The translations under genes were made by a program, and so were the position numbers. Below are positions 1-7,220 of a stretch of 7,873 nucleotides of DNA, in pieces; the stretch's first letter is position 1, and each line of letters starts with the position of its first letter. This stretch comes from an uncultured Selenomonadaceae bacterium (GTDB lineage Bacteria; Bacillota; Negativicutes; Selenomonadales; Selenomonadaceae). The notes under the pieces were generated by a model. It had not been told where the DNA came from, did no database searches, and saw only the letters and a list, made by a program, of their open reading frames with translations. The stretch is from positions 1-7,873 of the forward strand of contig CAJOFG010000039.1 of the NCBI GenBank assembly GCA_905233965.1, read 5' to 3'.

Positions 1-1763
1 TCGGGCTTGCGGATAAATCAATCGCGGAAATTACCGGCAAGACCGTAAACGAAATTCGCGAAATGAGATTGAACGCAAACATCATGCCGGTTTACAAAAT
101 GGTTGACACTTGCGCCGCAGAATTTGAGGCTTACACTCCTTACTACTACTCGACTTTCCGCGCGGAAGTCGATGAGGCGGAAGTCAGCGACAAGAAAAAG
201 GTTGTCGTACTCGGTTCCGGTCCGATTCGTATCGGGCAGGGCGTTGAGTTTGATTATTGCTCCGTCCATTCCGTTTGGGCTCTGCGCGAATCCGGTTACG
301 AAGCGATTATCATAAACAACAATCCGGAAACAGTTTCGACCGACTTTGACATTTCCGACAGACTTTATTTCGAGCCGCTCACTCCGGAGGACGTGCTGAA
401 CATTATCGACAAGGAAAAACCGGAAGGCGTTATCGTTCAATTCGGCGGGCAGACAGCGATAAATCTTGCGGCAAGTTTAAACGCGGCGGGAGTAAAAATT
501 TTGGGAACTTCCGTTGACGACATCGACAGAGCGGAAGACCGGGAAAGATTCGACGAAGTTTTGGCTGAAGTCAACATTCCCAGACCGAAAGGAATAAGCG
601 TTACGAATTTGGACGACGCGATTAAAGGTGCGGCGGACATCGGTTATCCGGTTATGGTTCGTCCCAGCTACGTTCTCGGCGGGCGCGCCATGGAAATTGT
701 TTACAATGAGGAAGAACTTCGCGACTATATGAGCCGGGCTGTCAAAGTCACGCCGGATCATCCGGTTCTGGTTGACCGGTATATGCAGGGTACTGAAGTT
801 GAAGTCGATGCAATTTGCGACGCAACCGACGTTGTAATTCCGGGAATTATGGAACACGTCGAAAGAGCCGGCGTTCATTCCGGAGACAGTATCGCGGTTT
901 ATCCTCCGCAAACTTTGCCGTCGAAAATAATTTACATCATCACCGACTACACGAAACGCCTTGCGCTTGCCCTGCACGTCAAAGGACTTTTGAACATTCA
1001 ATACGTCGTTGCGGACGGAAAAGTTTACGTCATCGAAGTCAATCCGCGTTCAAGTCGAACCGTGCCTTTCCTCAGCAAGGTGACGAATATAAAAATGGTG
1101 AACGTCGCCACAAGAGTTGCGCTCGGAAAAAATTTGAAGGAACTCGGTTTTTATTCCGGACTCGTCGAACCGAAAGCTTACGTCGCGGTTAAAGCTCCGG
1201 TATTTTCCTTCGCGAAGATGCAGGACGTTGATATTTCGCTCGGACCGGAAATGAAATCCACCGGCGAAGTCATGGGAATTGATTATCATTACGCGCGCGC
1301 ACTCTACAAGGCGATAACCGGCGCGGGAATGAACATTCCGAAACACGGTTGCATTTTGTTCACGGTCGCCGACAAAGACAAGGACGAAATGAAACAACTT
1401 GCACAGGCGTTTGCGGATCTCGGGTTCAAAATTTCCGCGACGGAAGGAACGGCGAAGGCTTTGCAGTCCGTCGGAATTGATGCGGAAGTCGTCGGCAAAG
1501 TCCATCAAAAGAGCGTCGATATAATTCAGATGATTAAGCGCGGACAAATTCACATGGTCGTCAACACGCAGGCACCCGGCAAACACGTTATGCGCGACGG
1601 TTTCCGGATTCGTCGGGCGACTGTCGAACACGGCGTGCCTTGTCTGACAAGTCTGGACACGGCTTGGGAAGTTTTGCGCGTTCTCAGTTTCATGCGCGAC
1701 AGAAGATTGGTTTATTCGCTGGCAATTCAGGATTATGTCGGCGGCGGCGACGAACTCGCTTGA
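1..1763 (+). CDS. carB: Carbamoyl-phosphate synthase large subunit, C-terminal half (5' end cut by window)
   Basis: CarB makes carbamoyl phosphate from bicarbonate, ATP and glutamine-derived ammonia, for pyrimidines and arginine. The reading frame is open from the left edge (first full codon at position 3). About 586 residues are present of a family length near 1,070. Counting from the internal Met at 63, the order is: end of the oligomerisation domain with [18 protein letters not shown] (13-30), second pre-ATP-grasp domain with [11 protein letters not shown] (50-60) and [10 protein letters not shown] (127-136), second ATP-grasp domain with [15 protein letters not shown] (197-211), [12 protein letters not shown] (265-276) and the metal-binding [10 protein letters not shown] (324-333), then the C-terminal MGS-like allosteric domain (about 430-555) with SATEGT and VVNTQAP. 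UMP or IMP binding there is known for E. coli CarB and is inferred here. The Met at 63 is internal, not the start. pyrK follows after 10 bases, which supports a pyrimidine operon. No frameshift or missing catalytic residue is seen. Confidence 0.97.
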   Translation, partial: GLADKSIAEITGKTVNEIREMRLNANIMPVYKMVDTCAAEFEAYTPYYYSTFRAEVDEAEVSDKKKVVVLGSGPIRIGQGVEFDYCSVHSVWALRESGYEAIIINNNPETVSTDFDISDRLYFEPLTPEDVLNIIDKEKPEGVIVQFGGQTAINLAASLNAAGVKILGTSVDDIDRAEDRERFDEVLAEVNIPRPKGISVTNLDDAIKGAADIGYPVMVRPSYVLGGRAMEIVYNEEELRDYMSRAVKVTPDHPVLVDRYMQGTEVEVDAICDATDVVIPGIMEHVERAGVHSGDSIAVYPPQTLPSKIIYIITDYTKRLALALHVKGLLNIQYVVADGKVYVIEVNPRSSRTVPFLSKVTNIKMVNVATRVALGKNLKELGFYSGLVEPKAYVAVKAPVFSFAKMQDVDISLGPEMKSTGEVMGIDYHYARALYKAITGAGMNIPKHGCILFTVADKDKDEMKQLAQAFADLGFKISATEGTAKALQSVGIDAEVVGKVHQKSVDIIQMIKRGQIHMVVNTQAPGKHVMRDGFRIRRATVEHGVPCLTSLDTAWEVLRVLSFMRDRRLVYSLAIQDYVGGGDELA

Positions 1764-1773
1764 GGATTCAATC

Positions 1774-2526
1774 ATGAAAAAAATTTTTGACGCTGAAATA
1801 ATTTCCAACAAAAAAATTTCTCCGGAGATTTTCAAACTCGAATTGAATGCGCCGGAACTCGAAAAAATTTCTTCACCGGGACAATTCGTTCAAGTCAAAA
1901 TTCCTTCCGAAGAATTTACTTTGCGTCGTCCGTTCGGAATTGCGTCGGTGAGCGGCGGGAAACTCAAAATTTTTTATCGGCTCGTCGGACGCGGCACAAA
2001 ATTTTTGTCGCAAGTCAAGCCGGGCGAAATTTTAAATTTGGTTGCTCCTCTCGGCAACGGTTTCAATCTCGACGCAGAAAAAAAATATTTGCTCGTCGGC
2101 GGCGGCATGGGGCTTGCTCCGTTGCTGAGCGTTGCGGAAAAAATTCCCGGCACGAAAGTGTTAATCGGCGGGAAAAATAAAAGTGAAGTCGATTTTTGGA
2201 TTGAGGAGTTCGGCGAAAAAAATATCGGCGGTTACCTCGTCACGACGGACGACGGCAGTTTCGGCGAAAAAGGTTTCGTCACGGAACATTTGGAAAAATA
2301 TTTGTCGTCGGATAATTTTTCAGCCGTACTTACTTGCGGACCGGAAATCATGATGCGCGGCGTTGCGAAAATTGCCCGGAAAAATAACTTGCCGTGCGAA
2401 GTTTCGTTTGAACGTCGCATGGCTTGCGGTCTGGGTGCGTGTTTAAGTTGTTCGATTGACACGGCGAACGGCAGGAAAAAAGTTTGCAAAGACGGACCGG
2501 TTTTCAATGCCGACGAAGTTTTTTGA
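1774..2526 (+). CDS. pyrK: Dihydroorotate dehydrogenase B, electron transfer subunit PyrK
   Basis: PyrK carries FAD and a 2Fe-2S cluster and passes electrons from the FMN of PyrD (class 1B) to NAD+, in the fourth step of UMP synthesis in the cytoplasm. The 250-residue protein has the usual family length. Visible parts: an N-terminal FAD-binding beta barrel with LRRPFGIASV (50-59), a nucleotide-binding GGGMGLAPLL (109-118), a second-domain LTCGPEIM (186-193), and the C-terminal cluster ligands Cys218, Cys223, Cys226 and Cys238 in RRMACGLGACLSC...VCKDGPVF. The ATG at 1774 is chosen over a longer in-frame start at 1735 because it begins the conserved barrel and has GAGG at 1762-1765, overlapping the carB stop codon. 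It is probably cotranscribed with carB. Oddly, pyrD, its usual partner gene, is not next; a terminator is. Confidence 0.96.
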   Translation: MKKIFDAEIISNKKISPEIFKLELNAPELEKISSPGQFVQVKIPSEEFTLRRPFGIASVSGGKLKIFYRLVGRGTKFLSQVKPGEILNLVAPLGNGFNLDAEKKYLLVGGGMGLAPLLSVAEKIPGTKVLIGGKNKSEVDFWIEEFGEKNIGGYLVTTDDGSFGEKGFVTEHLEKYLSSDNFSAVLTCGPEIMMRGVAKIARKNNLPCEVSFERRMACGLGACLSCSIDTANGRKKVCKDGPVFNADEVF

Positions 2527-2544
2527 GTCGAAAAAAAAATTTTC

Positions 2545-2576
2545 CCTCCGAAGATTTTTTCTCCGGAGGATTTTTT
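2545..2576 (+). terminator. Probable intrinsic terminator after pyrK
   Basis: CCTCCG at 2545-2550 pairs perfectly with CGGAGG at 2564-2569. The stem can extend inward by AG/CT past an A-C mismatch, leaving a seven-base loop. A run of six T follows at 2571-2576. It begins 18 bases after the pyrK stop, so it would end the carB-pyrK transcript and separate it from the next operon. An A-tract at 2531-2539 on the other side could pair with the T run. The stem is short, so efficiency is uncertain. Confidence 0.7.
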
Positions 2577-2588
2577 ATGTCCGGAAAA

Positions 2589-2622
2589 AATTTTGTTGTG
2601 TTAAAATAAACGAATCAAAATT
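2589..2622 (+). promoter_or_regulatory. Candidate extended -10 promoter for the four-gene operon
   Basis: TGTTAAAAT at 2599-2607 fits an extended -10 element (TG, one base, then TAAAAT at 2602-2607). No good -35 hexamer lies 16-18 bases upstream, which is tolerable for extended -10 promoters. Transcription would start near 2614. An inverted repeat, AATTTTG at 2589-2595 and CAAAATT at 2616-2622, brackets the -10 and could be an operator. The region is so rich in A/T tracts that this could be chance. Confidence 0.35.
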
Positions 2623-2637
2623 GAAAGTGAGATTGCC

Positions 2638-3594
2638 ATGACGAAACCCGACAAAAAGATTCTGCAATACATTCCCGGCGGTCTTTTGTATATGCCCGCA
2701 TTCCAAAAAAATATCGTCGGCAAAATAAAATCAAATTCCATCGACTGCCTGACTTCGATCGCTTTTTGCCTTGAGGACTCCGTCCGCGATGAAGTTTTGG
2801 ACGAAGCCGAAAATACTTTGATAAAAATTCTTCGCGAACTTCAACCGATTAAAAATTTGCCGCTTATATTCGTCCGCGTTCGTTCTCCGGAACATTTGCA
2901 AACCGTCTGCAAAAAATTATCCGGGCTTACCGAAATTTTGACGGGCTATATATTTCCGAAATTCGATTTGAGCAACGCGAAAAATTATTCGGACGTTCTC
3001 GGCGAAATAAATCGCGGTCGCGAAAAAATTCTTTACGCCATGCCCATATTGGAAACGGAACCGGTTGCCGATATTTTTTCACGCAGAGAAAATCTCGTTC
3101 GGATAAAAAAAGTTTTGGACGAAATCGAAAATTACATTTTGAATGTCAGAGTCGGCGTGAACGATTTAAGCAATTTTTACGGTTTGCGCCGCGATGTAAA
3201 TCATACCGTTTACGATGTCGGTGTCATTCGCGACATTTTGATTGACATAATAAACGTGTTTGCGAAAGATTATATCGTTGCCGGTCCGGTTTGGAATTAT
3301 TTCGACGACGGCAAAAATATTTCTTGGCGCGAAGGTTTAAAAAAAGAATCGGAAGAGGACAGACTTAACGGCTTTATCGGGAAAAGCGCAATTCACCCTT
3401 CGCAACTCCCGTACATTTTTGAAAGTTTGAAAGTTTCCAAAGCCGACCTTGACGACGCAAACCAAATTTTAAATTGGGACTCTTCTTCTCACGGCGTTGC
3501 AAAAGTCGGCGGCAGAATGAACGAGTTGAAGTGCCATTTAAAATGGGCGGAACGAATTAAAATTTTGAGTGAAATTTACGGTTGCCGCGATTGA
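2638..3594 (+). CDS. CitE/HpcH-like C-C bond lyase (Ter-module type)
   Basis: A predicted TIM-barrel aldolase/lyase of the HpcH/HpaI-citrate lyase beta superfamily, most like the 'C-C_Bond_Lyase' branch found in Ter-linked biosynthetic clusters. These enzymes make or cleave a carbon-carbon bond in an oxo-acid or acyl substrate with Mg2+; the substrate here is unknown. In 318 residues: GGLLYMPA (14-21), CLEDSV (44-49, matching the acidic strand of CitE), a conserved Arg in FVRVRSPEH (78-86), PKFD (107-110), MPILETE with a likely metal-binding Glu (135-141), RVGVNDLSNFYGLRR (171-185), and GFIGKSAIHPSQ (245-256), close to the GFxGKxxIHPxQ signature of CitE. The start at 2638 has AAGTGAG six bases upstream. 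It is first in the operon, and the next gene starts 24 bases after its stop. No CitD/CitF or CoA genes are nearby, so a citrate lyase subunit is unlikely. Confidence 0.85.
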   Translation: MTKPDKKILQYIPGGLLYMPAFQKNIVGKIKSNSIDCLTSIAFCLEDSVRDEVLDEAENTLIKILRELQPIKNLPLIFVRVRSPEHLQTVCKKLSGLTEILTGYIFPKFDLSNAKNYSDVLGEINRGREKILYAMPILETEPVADIFSRRENLVRIKKVLDEIENYILNVRVGVNDLSNFYGLRRDVNHTVYDVGVIRDILIDIINVFAKDYIVAGPVWNYFDDGKNISWREGLKKESEEDRLNGFIGKSAIHPSQLPYIFESLKVSKADLDDANQILNWDSSSHGVAKVGGRMNELKCHLKWAERIKILSEIYGCRD

Positions 3595-3605
3595 AAAAAT
3601 TTTTT

Positions 3606-3613
3606 GGAGGTGA
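3606..3613 (+). promoter_or_regulatory. Strong ribosome binding site for the PRTase-TRSP gene
   Basis: GGAGGTGA lies here, with the GGAGG core eight bases before ATG 3619. This fixes the start at that ATG, not at the upstream in-frame TTG at 3604, which would overlap the site itself. Confidence 0.8.
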
Positions 3614-3618
3614 AGTCG

Positions 3619-4758
3619 ATGAAAAATTATACAGCCGATGAGGTTTTGAAAATTGCCAAGCGTCACAACAACAGCAAACGCTCTTACCTTTTGGTAAATC
3701 CTTTGCAAGGGAAACATCTTCCGGTAAGTCCGTCAGTCGCTTTGGAAATGATGCGGACTCTCGGCGATAAAGTCGCAAAAAAATATCCGGACTGCAAACT
3801 CGTTATCGGGTTCGCCGAAACTGCCACAGCCGTCGGCGCGATTGTCGCCGCCTCCCTGAATGAAAATTGCTTTTACGTTCACACGACACGCGAAAATTTT
3901 TCAGACGCGCACAACTTTATAAATTTTCTTGAGGAACACAGCCACGCTCCCGAACAAAAATTGTTTCGCGAAAAATTCGGCGAACGGATAAATAAAACCT
4001 CCGCGATAATTTTTGTTGACGATGAAATTTCTACCGGCAAAACTCTGCTGAACATTATCCGGCAAATGAAATCCGAATACCCCGCTTTATCCGGAAAAAA
4101 AATAATTGCCGCGTCAATCATAAATCGTTTGACCGACGAGAACGAAAAAATTTTTGCGAATGAAAATATCGACTGCGAATACTTGGTTAAACTTCGCGAA
4201 AAAAATTTCGACGTGTCCGCTTTTGAAACTTCCGCACCGAAAATTTTAAATCTGCCGGACGAACTGCCCGGAAAAATTTTTTTCGACACGACAAACTTTT
4301 TTCTCAATCCGCGTGTCGGCGTTCAAATCGGCGAATACATAAACGAATCGGAAAATTCCGGCGAAAAAATTTTAAAGCTTGCCGGCAACGCAAAATCCGT
4401 TTTGGTTTGCGGCACGGAAGAGTGTATGCTCCCGGCAATTATCGCCGGAAAAATTTTGGAATCTCGCGGCTTTAACGTCGTCACTCATTCGACGACGCGA
4501 AGTCCGATCGGCATTTGCGACGAAAAAAATTATCCCGTCAAGGAAGGTTATCAAATAAAAAGTTTTTACGACACGACCCGGACGAATTACATTTACAACT
4601 TGAAATATTACGATTTGATTTTCATAATTTCCGACGTGAATTTTTGGCAACCGGAATCGGTAAAAAGTTTGGTTGCCGCTCTCGACGTTCACGGGTTCGG
4701 CAAAATAATTTTCATCGGAGGAAAAAAATGTTCGGCACTTACAAACCTGAAGACGTAA
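3619..4758 (+). CDS. Phosphoribosyltransferase fused to a C-terminal TRSP domain
   Basis: A two-domain protein of 379 residues. The N-terminal half is a type I phosphoribosyltransferase (PRTase_2-like). It has VNPLQGKHLPV (26-36), GFAETATAVG (64-73), and a textbook PRPP-binding loop, four hydrophobic residues then DDEISTGKT (134-142), where the two Asp and the TG-Lys-Thr turn hold ribose phosphate and pyrophosphate. The C-terminal half has CGTEECMLPA (264-273) and THSTTRSPIG (289-298), holding the TRSP motif that names the domain found C-terminal to this PRTase family in Ter-linked clusters. Predicted role: moving phosphoribose from PRPP onto, or off, an unknown base-like acceptor. The TRSP domain function is unknown. 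Its last 31 bases overlap the next gene, which suggests translational coupling. Ordinary salvage PRTases (Apt, Hpt, PyrE) are single-domain and about half as long, so those are unlikely. Confidence 0.88.
   Translation: MKNYTADEVLKIAKRHNNSKRSYLLVNPLQGKHLPVSPSVALEMMRTLGDKVAKKYPDCKLVIGFAETATAVGAIVAASLNENCFYVHTTRENFSDAHNFINFLEEHSHAPEQKLFREKFGERINKTSAIIFVDDEISTGKTLLNIIRQMKSEYPALSGKKIIAASIINRLTDENEKIFANENIDCEYLVKLREKNFDVSAFETSAPKILNLPDELPGKIFFDTTNFFLNPRVGVQIGEYINESENSGEKILKLAGNAKSVLVCGTEECMLPAIIAGKILESRGFNVVTHSTTRSPIGICDEKNYPVKEGYQIKSFYDTTRTNYIYNLKYYDLIFIISDVNFWQPESVKSLVAALDVHGFGKIIFIGGKKCSALTNLKT
4717..4721 (+). promoter_or_regulatory. Internal ribosome binding site for the StiP-like gene
   Basis: GGAGG sits inside the end of the upstream gene, six bases before ATG 4728. 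It decides the start against a longer in-frame ATG at 4515, whose extra 71 residues are Arg/Lys-rich out-of-frame read-through of the upstream gene. Confidence 0.8.
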
Positions 4759-5783
4759 CAATTTTGTTGAAAGACATAAGCGGACTCGTTAAACCGCAAC
4801 CGACTGAAGAACGCGAACGACTCATTCAATCCGGCAAACATTATTCCGAAATGTTGCCCGAAGAGTATGAACCCTCACCCGAATATTTGAAATGTTATTA
4901 CGATGCTTTGGAAAGATATTCCGGTATCACCGCCGACGCGGTCGCGATTGTTTCCGAAAAAATTTTTTCCGACAAAGGCGAAAAAGTTGTGCTTGTATCT
5001 TTGGCGCGGGCGGGTACCTCAATCGGCGTTTTGATTAAACACTTCATCGAAAAAAAATATCGTTGCAAAATCAAACATTACACAATTTCAATCATTCGCG
5101 GACGCGGAATCGACAAAAACGCCGTGAATTATATTTTGGAACGCCACAGCCCGGACGCGATACAATTTGTTGACGGTTGGACGGGGAAGGGCGCAATAAA
5201 AAATCAGTTGGTCGAAGCTTTGAAAGATTTTCCGACTGTTGAAGCGAATCTTGCCGTTCTGTCCGATCCGGCTCACGTCGCGGATAAATTCGGGACACGC
5301 GAAGATTTTTTGACAGCAAGTTCGTGCTTAAATTCTACCGTGTCCGGTTTGCTCAGCAGAACATTTCTTCGCGGCGACATCATCGGCGAAAAAGATTTTC
5401 ACGGTGCCGCTTTTTATTCGCACCTCAAGGAAAAGGATTTGACTTATCAATTCATAAATTGCATTGAAGGCAAATTCGATTTTTCAAAAACTTTTGCGTC
5501 GGACGAAAAAATTTTTGACGGTGCCGGCGCTCTTGAGGAAGTTTATAAAATCGCCGAAGAATTTAAAATCCGCGACATAAATTTGATAAAGCCCGGAACC
5601 GGTGAGGCGACGCGCGTTTTGCTCCGGAGAGTCCCGTTTAAAATTTTGGTGCACAGTCTGAACGACCAAAATCATTTGGGGCATTTGTATCAACTTGCGA
5701 AGGAAAAAAAAGTCGAGCTTGTCGAGTACCCGCTGAAAAATTACAAGGCTTGCGGACTCATTCGCTCGCTTGGTGATGCGTGA
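4728..5783 (+). CDS. StiP-family phosphoribosyltransferase-PELOTA fusion protein
   Basis: A 351-residue cytoplasmic protein of the family that databases call StiP (PRTase_1 plus PELOTA_1). The N terminus FGTYKPEDVTILLKDISG (2-19) is the family signature. A Rossmann-like PRTase core follows: VVLVSLARAGTSIG (87-100), YTISIIRGRGID (118-129), and a PRPP-loop-like IQFVDGWTGKGAI (145-157), where Gly replaces the second Asp of the usual DD pair. The C terminus has a PELOTA-like domain (about 283-351) with KPGTGEATRVLLRR (288-301) and VELVEYPL (329-336), related to RNA-binding L7Ae/Pelota-type domains. Comparative genomics places it in the Ter-linked module thought to make a nucleoside-like compound; no reaction is proven to my knowledge. 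It overlaps the previous gene by 31 bases and the next by one (TGATG). The 'cysteine protease' label seen in databases is not supported by any motif I can see. Confidence 0.87.
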   Translation: MFGTYKPEDVTILLKDISGLVKPQPTEERERLIQSGKHYSEMLPEEYEPSPEYLKCYYDALERYSGITADAVAIVSEKIFSDKGEKVVLVSLARAGTSIGVLIKHFIEKKYRCKIKHYTISIIRGRGIDKNAVNYILERHSPDAIQFVDGWTGKGAIKNQLVEALKDFPTVEANLAVLSDPAHVADKFGTREDFLTASSCLNSTVSGLLSRTFLRGDIIGEKDFHGAAFYSHLKEKDLTYQFINCIEGKFDFSKTFASDEKIFDGAGALEEVYKIAEEFKIRDINLIKPGTGEATRVLLRRVPFKILVHSLNDQNHLGHLYQLAKEKKVELVEYPLKNYKACGLIRSLGDA

Positions 5784-6508
5784 TGAAATTTTTATTTGCC
5801 TGCGACTTGGACAACACTTTGATTCATTCGTACAAGCACAAAACCGACGACGACATTTGCATTGAAATTTACAACGGTCGGGAGCAAAGTTTTATTTCCC
5901 GGCGCACCGCCGAATTGTTATCCGGAGTCGTCAAAAAAATTTTGTTCGTCCCGGTTACAACCCGCTCCGTCGAACAGTATCAAAGGATTCATTGGACGGA
6001 AAAAATCAAACCGGAATTTGCCGTCGTGTCGAACGGTGCAAATTTTCTCCGCGCCGGTGTCGTCGATAAAAATTGGCGGCGCGATTCGTCGGAATTTATT
6101 CAACCTTATTTGAACGAATTGCGGGAGCGTGAAAAAATTTTTTCGCGGGATTTGAATCTTACGGTTTGCCGTATCGTTGACGAAAGTTTTTTGTTTTTGA
6201 AATGTTCCGACGAAGTCCGAACGCATGAACTTGCCGAAAAAATTCAAAAGCAAACCGGCTTAAACGTAAATTATTCCGGGCAAAAAATTTATTTGTTTCC
6301 GCCGAAATTGAATAAGGGCGCGGCTCTTATGCGATTGAAGAAAATTTTTACTCCGCAAAAAATTTTTGCCGCCGGCGACAGTGCAACAGATTTGCCCATG
6401 CTTGACGTTGCCGACTTCGCGTACCTTCAAAAAAATTTTCCGGATAACGGGCGTTACAAAAAATTTTCCGGGATAGAATCTGTGATGGAAGAAATTAAAT
6501 CCGTTTGA
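5783..6508 (+). CDS. HAD-superfamily phosphatase (Cof-like), last gene of the module
   Basis: A predicted Mg2+-dependent phosphatase of 241 residues, of the Cof/sucrose-phosphatase-like (type IIB cap) kind. Motif I is FACDLDNTLI with nucleophile Asp8 and Asp10; motif II is VPVTTRS (57-62, Thr59 or Thr60); motif III is Lys178 in KLNKGAAL; motif IV is GDSATDLPMLD with Asp199 and Asp203. The stretch at about 80-175, starting VVSNGANF, is the cap. It probably removes phosphate from a sugar-phosphate or phosphoribosylated intermediate made by the operon; the substrate is not known. ATG 5783 overlaps the upstream stop in TGATG, so translation is likely coupled. A GTG one codon earlier (5780) is possible but less likely. 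HAD proteins of this kind occur in Ter-linked PRTase clusters. Its 3' end overlaps the convergent neighbour by 14 bases. Confidence 0.87.
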   Translation: MKFLFACDLDNTLIHSYKHKTDDDICIEIYNGREQSFISRRTAELLSGVVKKILFVPVTTRSVEQYQRIHWTEKIKPEFAVVSNGANFLRAGVVDKNWRRDSSEFIQPYLNELREREKIFSRDLNLTVCRIVDESFLFLKCSDEVRTHELAEKIQKQTGLNVNYSGQKIYLFPPKLNKGAALMRLKKIFTPQKIFAAGDSATDLPMLDVADFAYLQKNFPDNGRYKKFSGIESVMEEIKSV

Positions 6509-7217
6509 AAATTTTTTCCCACGCATCGTAACTCAAAAAACTTTCCTCCGCCACGTTTTCAAGTTGCAAAAATTTTTCGTACGACAACGCGAAAGACAAT
6601 AAATTTTTGTCGATAAATTTTCGCGCCGACGGATCGGTCAAGCCGACGTAACAAAAATTTTTATTCGCCATCGGGTAGAGAACCGATTGAGCGCAACCCG
6701 CACCGAACAAAATTTTCACTTCCTCATTGCTTTCCGAATCATAATTCGCGAGCGTCACAAGCCCGGAAAGTTGATCCGCGTTGACGAGAAAAATTATCAC
6801 TTCCGGAATTTCGTTTTCGCCGACGAGGTCGAGCGGCTTGAACAGCAAAAATTTTTTTCGCCCGGAAATTTTTTCGATAAACTTGTTCGGCAAATTCTCA
6901 ATGAAATTTTTCGCCTGCTCCGGATTTTTTTTGTAGTGTTCGCACCTGTCAACCGTTTCACTGCCGCACGACAAAAAATATTCAATCCAACCCGGAGGAT
7001 ATTTTTTGAAACCCAATCCCGTACGCCCGCCGATACAGGTTGCGGTTTCTTCGGTGAACGCCGCGATTTTTCCCTTTGACGCGGCGGCAAGCATCGCAAT
7101 CGCGCAACCCCAACTGCCCGGTTTGAATTGCAAAACTTTTTCCGGACATTCGTCGGATTGAATCACTGCAACGGGATTATTTTGCGACTTAATCAGCTTT
7201 TGAATTTTGTCGGTCAT
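6495..7217 (-). CDS. DUF169 family protein, function unknown
   Basis: A 240-residue protein recognised as DUF169 (COG2043-like), common in anaerobic bacteria and archaea; no function is established. The diagnostic part is FKPGSWGCAIAMLAAASKGK (31-50), then FTEETATCIGGRTGLGF (54-70) and PPGWIEYFLSCG (74-85), closely matching the family pattern of PGxWGC, a Cys-x-Gly-Gly and GLGF. The Cys residues at 38, 61, 84, 92 and 175 could bind a metal or cofactor; this is inference. There is no signal peptide or membrane segment, so it is probably cytoplasmic. The start at 7217 is chosen for GGGAGGG just upstream (on this strand), not the TTG at 7235, which lies before that site. It begins 14 bases after the hypF stop, so the two are probably one transcript. 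That hints at a link to hydrogenase or redox metabolism, unproven. Confidence 0.88.
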   Translation of the reverse strand: MTDKIQKLIKSQNNPVAVIQSDECPEKVLQFKPGSWGCAIAMLAAASKGKIAAFTEETATCIGGRTGLGFKKYPPGWIEYFLSCGSETVDRCEHYKKNPEQAKNFIENLPNKFIEKISGRKKFLLFKPLDLVGENEIPEVIIFLVNADQLSGLVTLANYDSESNEEVKILFGAGCAQSVLYPMANKNFCYVGLTDPSARKFIDKNLLSFALSYEKFLQLENVAEESFLSYDAWEKIFKRI

Positions 7218-7220
7218 AAA

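Noticed and set aside
477..1001. Minus-strand open frame of 174 codons inside carB
   Set aside because: Antisense to the conserved CarB ATP-grasp domain, with no ribosome binding site or recognisable protein.
1050..1835. Long minus-strand open frame of 261 codons across carB
   Set aside because: It is antisense to conserved CarB and pyrK coding sequence, and its translation resembles no family; it is a codon-use shadow.
2456..2641. Small + strand open frame spanning the end of pyrK and the intergenic gap
   Set aside because: It overlaps the PyrK cluster region in another frame, runs through the terminator, and its product is a Lys/Arg/Phe-rich tract typical of A/T-run read-through.
2638..3594. 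Citrate lyase beta subunit (CitE)
   Set aside because: The motifs are related, but no citD, citF, citC or CoA-transfer genes are present, and the PRTase/HAD neighbours point to the Ter-module lyase branch.
4515..4727. A 71-residue N-terminal extension of the StiP-like protein from an upstream in-frame ATG
   Set aside because: It is Arg/Lys-rich low-quality sequence lying out of frame in the PRTase-TRSP gene, has no ribosome binding site, and the family signature starts right at the ATG of 4728 with GGAGG before it.
4728..5783. Cysteine protease, as the StiP family is sometimes named
   Set aside because: No Cys-His catalytic motif can be seen; the visible motifs are PRTase-like and PELOTA-like.
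6687..7079. Plus-strand open frame of 130 codons opposite the DUF169 gene
   Set aside because: It is antisense to the conserved DUF169 motifs and has no homology that I recognise.
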